From JABMQB01 sp964575025 (GTDB taxonomy: Bacteria; Bacteroidota; Bacteroidia; Bacteroidales; Prolixibacteraceae), in NCBI GenBank assembly GCA_964575025.1, contig CAZNPV010000001.1, forward strand, positions 62,001 to 126,000: 64,000 bases of DNA, read 5' to 3'. The notes below the pieces were generated by a model. That model was not told the DNA's origin. It did not search any database and saw only the letters and a list, made by a program, of their open reading frames with translations. Each line of letters starts with the position of its first letter. Position 1 is the stretch's first letter. Made by a program: the position numbers and the translations under genes. Shown here piece after piece: positions 60,385-64,000 of the stretch.

Positions 60385-61398
60385 ATGGCTGATTTATCAA
60401 CTTCCTATATGGGAATTTCTTTAAAAAACCCCCTGATCCTTGGTGCGAGTAACCTGGTTGAAAATCCCGATGTTTTAAAAGAGATTGTTGATTCCGGAAT
60501 CGGAGCAGTGGTTTACAAATCACTCTTTGAAGAACAGATCCAGCTTGAGAATTTACAGCTTGATGAAGAGCTGGGCGAATACAATGAACGGAATGCTGAA
60601 ATGATCCGGCTCTTTCCTGAAATGAAACATGCAGGTCCGGAAGCGCATCTTGTGAAGCTGAAAAAGTTTAAAAATTCGGTTGATATACCGGTTTTTGCCA
60701 GTTTAAATGCGGTTTACGAGCCCACCTGGGTTGAATATGCCAAAGAACTGGAGGCGACCGGGGTCGATGGACTCGAGTTAAACCTGTATGCTGTTCCGGG
60801 TTATTTTGATGTTACCGGCCAGTCAGTGGAGGCCAAACAGGTTCAGATCGTGGAAGCGGTGAAGAACACAGTGAAGATACCGATAAGCATCAAAATCAGC
60901 CAGTTTTACACCAATCCGCTTCATTTTATCTACAAGCTGGAAAAGGCAGGTGCCAATGGCTATGTCCTGTTCAACCGTTTTTTTCAACCGGACATTACCC
61001 TCGAAGACGAAAAATACCATTTCCCATGGAAATTAAGCAAACCGGATGATTCTATGATTTCCCTGCGTTTTGCAGGACTTCTCCACGGAAACGTCAAAGG
61101 AAGCGTTTGTGCCAGCCGTGGAATCTATACGGCTGAGGATGTCATTAAAATGATCCTTGCAGGGGCTGACACCGTTCAGATCGTCAGTACAATTTATAAA
61201 AACAAATCTTCTGTGGTTTCTGAAATTCTGAAAGAAATGAAGAAATGGATGGATAAAAAAGGATACAAATCGTTGGATGATTTTCGTGGAAAACTGTCCC
61301 GTAAAAATATGAAAGATCCGTTTACCTATCAGCGGGCACAGTATGTAGATATTTTAATGAAATCAGAAGAAATATTCAAAAAATATCCCATGGTGTAG
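60385..61398 (+). CDS. Dihydroorotate dehydrogenase-like flavoprotein
   Basis: 337 residues, FMN-binding TIM barrel of the PyrD family: N-terminal LSTSYMGISLKNPLILGASNLVE, substrate/FMN segments VFASLNAVYEPTWVEYAKELEATGVDGLELNLYA, IPISIKISQF and the phosphate-binding GLLHGNVKGSVCASRGIYTAEDVIKMILAGADTVQIVSTI. Bacteroidota carry this long PyrD-like paralogue beside the true PyrD; I do not see the usual catalytic Cys/Ser loop clearly, so the substrate is uncertain and no symbol is given. Monocistronic between two terminators. Confidence 0.86.
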   Translation: MADLSTSYMGISLKNPLILGASNLVENPDVLKEIVDSGIGAVVYKSLFEEQIQLENLQLDEELGEYNERNAEMIRLFPEMKHAGPEAHLVKLKKFKNSVDIPVFASLNAVYEPTWVEYAKELEATGVDGLELNLYAVPGYFDVTGQSVEAKQVQIVEAVKNTVKIPISIKISQFYTNPLHFIYKLEKAGANGYVLFNRFFQPDITLEDEKYHFPWKLSKPDDSMISLRFAGLLHGNVKGSVCASRGIYTAEDVIKMILAGADTVQIVSTIYKNKSSVVSEILKEMKKWMDKKGYKSLDDFRGKLSRKNMKDPFTYQRAQYVDILMKSEEIFKKYPMV

Positions 61399-61447
61399 AC
61401 CAACCGTCGAAAGCAAGGGATCAAAGCAATGCAACGGTTGGTTTATT
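61399..61447 (+). terminator. Terminator-like hairpin after the dihydroorotate-dehydrogenase-like gene
   Basis: Perfect 9-bp stem ACCAACCGT (61399-61407) / ACGGTTGGT (61434-61442) with a 26-nt loop, followed by TTATTTTA. It begins at the base right after the stop codon. Confidence 0.65.
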
Positions 61448-61460
61448 TTACTATGATTGA

Positions 61461-62399
61461 TTATTTGTCTATTTCCAGTAAATCAGGAGGCACGGTTATA
61501 TTCTGTTCCTCACAGGCTTCTTCATTGATATAGACATGTATTTTTGTAATGGGTTCGATCTTTGTTTTTACCGGCTGTTTTTTAAGCAGTTTTATCGCTT
61601 TGGTGCCGGAGAGGTAGCCCCATTCTTCATAGTCGATCCCCATCCCGATGGCTGCTCCTTTTTGAGCCTGGTACGAATCTGTGACAAACAGAGGAATTTC
61701 CGATTCTGAAGCTACTCTGGCCAAGGCATTCAGACCGAGATAAACGGTATTATCGGCGGCAACAACGATGGCATCCACCTTCTGTGAAGCAAGATATTGC
61801 CCGGCAGTCAGAATATCGTTTGCAGAAGTTATGGATGCTTTCACTACTTCTATTCCCATGTTGTTCAGTGCGTTGGTAAACTTATTGGTACTGTATTCCG
61901 CATTTGGTTCTGCATTGTTGTAAGGCAGCCCCACTTTTTTAAGCGCAGGAACACATTTCAGCATCATCGATATAAAACGATCGGTATCAAATGGATCGTA
62001 ATATCCATAAAGGTTATCCGGAATGGTTTTTAATCCAACCTGTTCCGGTCCGAAAGAAACCGTGAACACCACGGGGATATCGGTAATAATCTGAGCGGCA
62101 CTGACCATACAGGGGGTTCCGTTGGTCATGATCAATTCAACACCCTGCGATTTTAATGATTGCAGAATGGAAATGATCAGGGACAGATCCCCATTGGCGT
62201 TGTTGTCAATGATCCGGATATTTTCACCGTCTGTAAAGCCTGAATCAGCCAATGCCTGAAACAATCCTTTTTTTGCTAAATTCAAAACCGGATCTTCTGT
62301 GATCTGCACATAGCCAATTTTTCTTGTGGGTTTATTTTGATTGCATGCCAGTATGGTTACAGATAACAGGCAAAGGATGATTGTGTTTTTTGCATTCAT
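61461..62399 (-). CDS. ABC transporter substrate-binding lipoprotein (TrpX/DUF534-like), second copy
   Basis: 312 residues. Lipoprotein signal with Cys19 in LLSVTILACNQN. Two-lobed periplasmic binding fold of the PF04392 type: KIGYVQITEDPVLNLAKKGLFQALADSGF, NANGDLSLIISILQSLKSQGVELIMTNGTP, VFTVSFGPEQVGL, LPYNNAEPNAEYS, VDAIVVAADNTVYLGLNALARVAS. Ligands in this family are amino acids or unknown small molecules. It lies 42 nt downstream of a paralogous binding-protein gene, last of the operon. The two copies differ clearly, suggesting different ligands or assembly. Confidence 0.88.
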   Translation of the reverse strand: MNAKNTIILCLLSVTILACNQNKPTRKIGYVQITEDPVLNLAKKGLFQALADSGFTDGENIRIIDNNANGDLSLIISILQSLKSQGVELIMTNGTPCMVSAAQIITDIPVVFTVSFGPEQVGLKTIPDNLYGYYDPFDTDRFISMMLKCVPALKKVGLPYNNAEPNAEYSTNKFTNALNNMGIEVVKASITSANDILTAGQYLASQKVDAIVVAADNTVYLGLNALARVASESEIPLFVTDSYQAQKGAAIGMGIDYEEWGYLSGTKAIKLLKKQPVKTKIEPITKIHVYINEEACEEQNITVPPDLLEIDK

Positions 62400-62441
62400 T
62401 TTTATTGTTATTTCAGGTTCACAATAATACGGGTTGATCGG

Positions 62442-63437
62442 TTATTCGAATCCTGTCAGATCCCATTTCTGATTGATATTTTTTAGTGCATCCTTATTGA
62501 TTATCAATTTGTTGGGAACCACATCTTCCACTCCTATTTCTCTTGTTGGTTTTCCGTGTAAAATTTCGGCAGCCAGGTACCCGGCTGTTTTTCCTACTTC
62601 GAAATATTCGGCTCCAAGGCCGAACAAAGCATTCCCATACACTTTATATGGATTATTTGTGAAGAGGGGAATTTTGGCCCTGGAGGCGGCGTTGATGAGT
62701 TGGTCGATCCCTGATTCCACCACATTATCTCCGCCCAGCCACAGGGCTTCCACCCCCCGGCTTGTGAGGCTCATGGCGGCTTCAAGGATCTGGGTGGTGC
62801 TTTCGATGCCTGCCTCTACCAGTTCGATACCCAACTCACGGCATTTCTTCCGTGCAAGCCTGACACAGGCCTCAGAGCACACTTCACTTGTACACCACAC
62901 GGTTCCCACTTTTTTGAGGGCTGGGTTCATCTGTTTTGCAATTTCAAACGCTTTCTCTACGGGTTGAAAAGTACCGATTCCCACTAAGTGGGGAGGATGT
63001 TCATCGGGGGCACTGCCTGTAATTCCGACCCCTGCAATATAGGGATCCGTAACCGTGCTGAATACATGCAACAGTTTTCCTTTTTTATTGGCATTGGCCA
63101 TTACCTGAAGGGCCGGAGTGCTTATGGTGATTACCATATCAAACTGTTCGCTTACGATGTTCTGGGCGATCATATTAGCTGTCGGCATATCCCCTTCCGG
63201 GCAAAAAACCTTAATGCGGCAATTTTCCCCTTCGGTAAAACCTTTTTCTGCGAGGGCTTCCATGATCCCTTTTTCGGTTTCATCCAAGATTAACCGGGAG
63301 GAAATTTTAAAAATGGCAATGGAATACGAATCCTCCTGTTGGCTTGCTGTCCGGTTCCCCAGATCAAGAACCAACAATACCGATGCTGTAACGAGTAACG
63401 CTACCAAAGCACGTAAGATTTTTATCATTCTATACAT
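62442..63437 (-). CDS. ABC transporter substrate-binding protein (TrpX/DUF534-like), first copy
   Basis: 331 residues with an uncleaved-looking N-terminal hydrophobic helix (about 5-26, ILRALVALLVTASVLLVL) and no lipobox, unlike its paralogue downstream. Same fold: FKISSRLILDETEKGIMEALAEKGF, PEGDMPTANMIAQNIVSEQFDMVITISTPALQVMANANK, VTDPYIAGVGITG, VGTVWCTSEVCSEACVRL, GVEALWLGGDNVVESGIDQLI. The cluster CTSEVCSEACVRLARKKC has four Cys in 18 residues, unusual for the family. Its start overlaps the end of the ATPase gene by 8 nt; an internal ATG at 63428 is an alternative start. Confidence 0.87.
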   Translation of the reverse strand: MYRMIKILRALVALLVTASVLLVLDLGNRTASQQEDSYSIAIFKISSRLILDETEKGIMEALAEKGFTEGENCRIKVFCPEGDMPTANMIAQNIVSEQFDMVITISTPALQVMANANKKGKLLHVFSTVTDPYIAGVGITGSAPDEHPPHLVGIGTFQPVEKAFEIAKQMNPALKKVGTVWCTSEVCSEACVRLARKKCRELGIELVEAGIESTTQILEAAMSLTSRGVEALWLGGDNVVESGIDQLINAASRAKIPLFTNNPYKVYGNALFGLGAEYFEVGKTAGYLAAEILHGKPTREIGVEDVVPNKLIINKDALKNINQKWDLTGFE

Positions 63438-64000
63438 AGTATTGTTCCAACAAAGTGGTTACTGCCGGATCAATGTTATCTTTTCTTCTCAATTCATCGA
63501 AGAGTTTGAGAAGGTCATTTACTTTGAGTCGTTTTTTGTCTTCTCCTTTAAAGTCGTAAGCTACTTTTCCCTGATGCATCATGATAATCCGGTCACCAAG
63601 ATTCACGGCCTGCTGCATCGAATGGGTTACCATGAGTGTGGTAAGCTTATCCCTGGCAATTACCTGTTGGGTGAGGTCAATCACTTTGTTGGCTGTTTTC
63701 GGATCGAGGGCTGCTGTATGTTCATCCAGCAATAACAATTTTGGCTTGATTGCTGTTGACATCAATAACGTCAGAGCCTGTCGTTGTCCTCCGGATAATT
63801 TTCCGATGGGATTTTCCAGGCGTTCCTCAAGCCCCATATTTAAGGGGGTAACCATTTTTTTGAATTCTTCGACCACATGGCGTGGCAATCCCCAGCCAAA
63901 GCCTCTTTTTTGTCCCCGTTTAAGAGCCAAAGCCAGGTTTTCCTGTATAGACATATCAGGAGCTGTGCCACTAAATGGATTTTGAAAAACTCTTCCGATA
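63430..64000 (-). CDS. ABC transporter ATP-binding protein, 5'-truncated by the window edge
   Basis: About 190 C-terminal residues are present; the frame runs open to the window end (GRVFQNPFSGTAPDMSIQEN is the Q-loop). Signature LSGGQRQALTLLM, Walker B LLLLDEHTAALDP and H-loop MVTHSM are intact; Walker A is outside. This ATPase type pairs with TrpX-like binding proteins and a permease that presumably lies further upstream on the minus strand. The order ATPase then two binding proteins is notable because binding proteins usually come first. Overlaps the next gene by 8 nt. Confidence 0.92.
   Translation of the reverse strand, partial: IGRVFQNPFSGTAPDMSIQENLALALKRGQKRGFGWGLPRHVVEEFKKMVTPLNMGLEERLENPIGKLSGGQRQALTLLMSTAIKPKLLLLDEHTAALDPKTANKVIDLTQQVIARDKLTTLMVTHSMQQAVNLGDRIIMMHQGKVAYDFKGEDKKRLKVNDLLKLFDELRRKDNIDPAVTTLLEQYYV

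Noticed and set aside
1..64000. Phage, insertion sequence or genomic island
   Set aside because: No transposase, integrase, flanking direct repeats or tRNA-associated junction was seen; gene content is ordinary chromosomal throughout.

Overview
The window is a gene-dense stretch of a Bacteroidota chromosome, most likely from an anaerobic, fermentative, polysaccharide-degrading member of the Bacteroidales/Marinilabiliales type. The evidence is the primary sigma factor without region 1.1, repeated TAnnTTTG promoter boxes (the Bacteroidota -7 element), secreted plant-glycan hydrolases, a trimeric [FeFe] hydrogenase, a membrane pyrophosphatase and typical Bacteroidota conserved proteins. I see no phage, insertion sequence, CRISPR array, tRNA or rRNA. 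The order and family placement are inference; the phylum is well supported.

Layout. 1-2333: dnaN (5' end outside the window), an epsilon-like exonuclease and an FAH-family enzyme. 2414-5558: a secreted EEP-family phosphatase/nuclease, a GH10 xylanase and a kinase-fold protein. 5772-9262: the three-subunit [FeFe] hydrogenase (HydA/HndD, NuoF-like, NuoE-like). 9712-14827: a small secreted protein, a PafA-like protein whose active site looks destroyed, proline dehydrogenase, an OmpH/Skp protein and a GT2 glycosyltransferase. 14913-25252: araA, a PLP decarboxylase with acylphosphatase, ApbE, a cation-chloride-cotransporter-like permease, a GH105 hydrolase and a cysteine-desulfurase-like enzyme. 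25436-33628: htpG, the primary sigma factor, a DegP-type protease, dapF, a LOG-family protein and gyrB. 33913-38809: an outer-membrane barrel protein and a 1026-residue TPR protein. 38966-43577: ftsE, then a three-gene operon of acyl-CoA synthetase, a glucuronokinase-like GHMP kinase and galU. 43667-47119: an 840-residue modular glycosidase and a DUF1080 lipoprotein. 47125-54322: two very large sensor kinases in tandem. 54549-61398: DMT transporter, low-molecular-weight tyrosine phosphatase, MATE pump, membrane pyrophosphatase and a dihydroorotate-dehydrogenase-like protein. 61461-64000: two paralogous substrate-binding proteins behind an ABC ATPase that runs off the window.

How it fits together. 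Secreted GH10, GH105 and GH-A-type enzymes with arabinose isomerase point to growth on xylan or pectin-type polymers. The hydrogenase would dispose of reductant, and membrane pyrophosphatase would conserve energy from pyrophosphate. The kinase/galU pair suggests that free glucuronate could be turned directly into UDP-glucuronate. Most of the window is ordinary chromosome. The items most worth a second look are the apparently dead PafA-like phosphatase, the plant-glucuronokinase-like kinase coupled to galU, the compact hydrogenase with an unusual H-cluster loop, and the kinase-fold protein that shares an operon with the xylanase.
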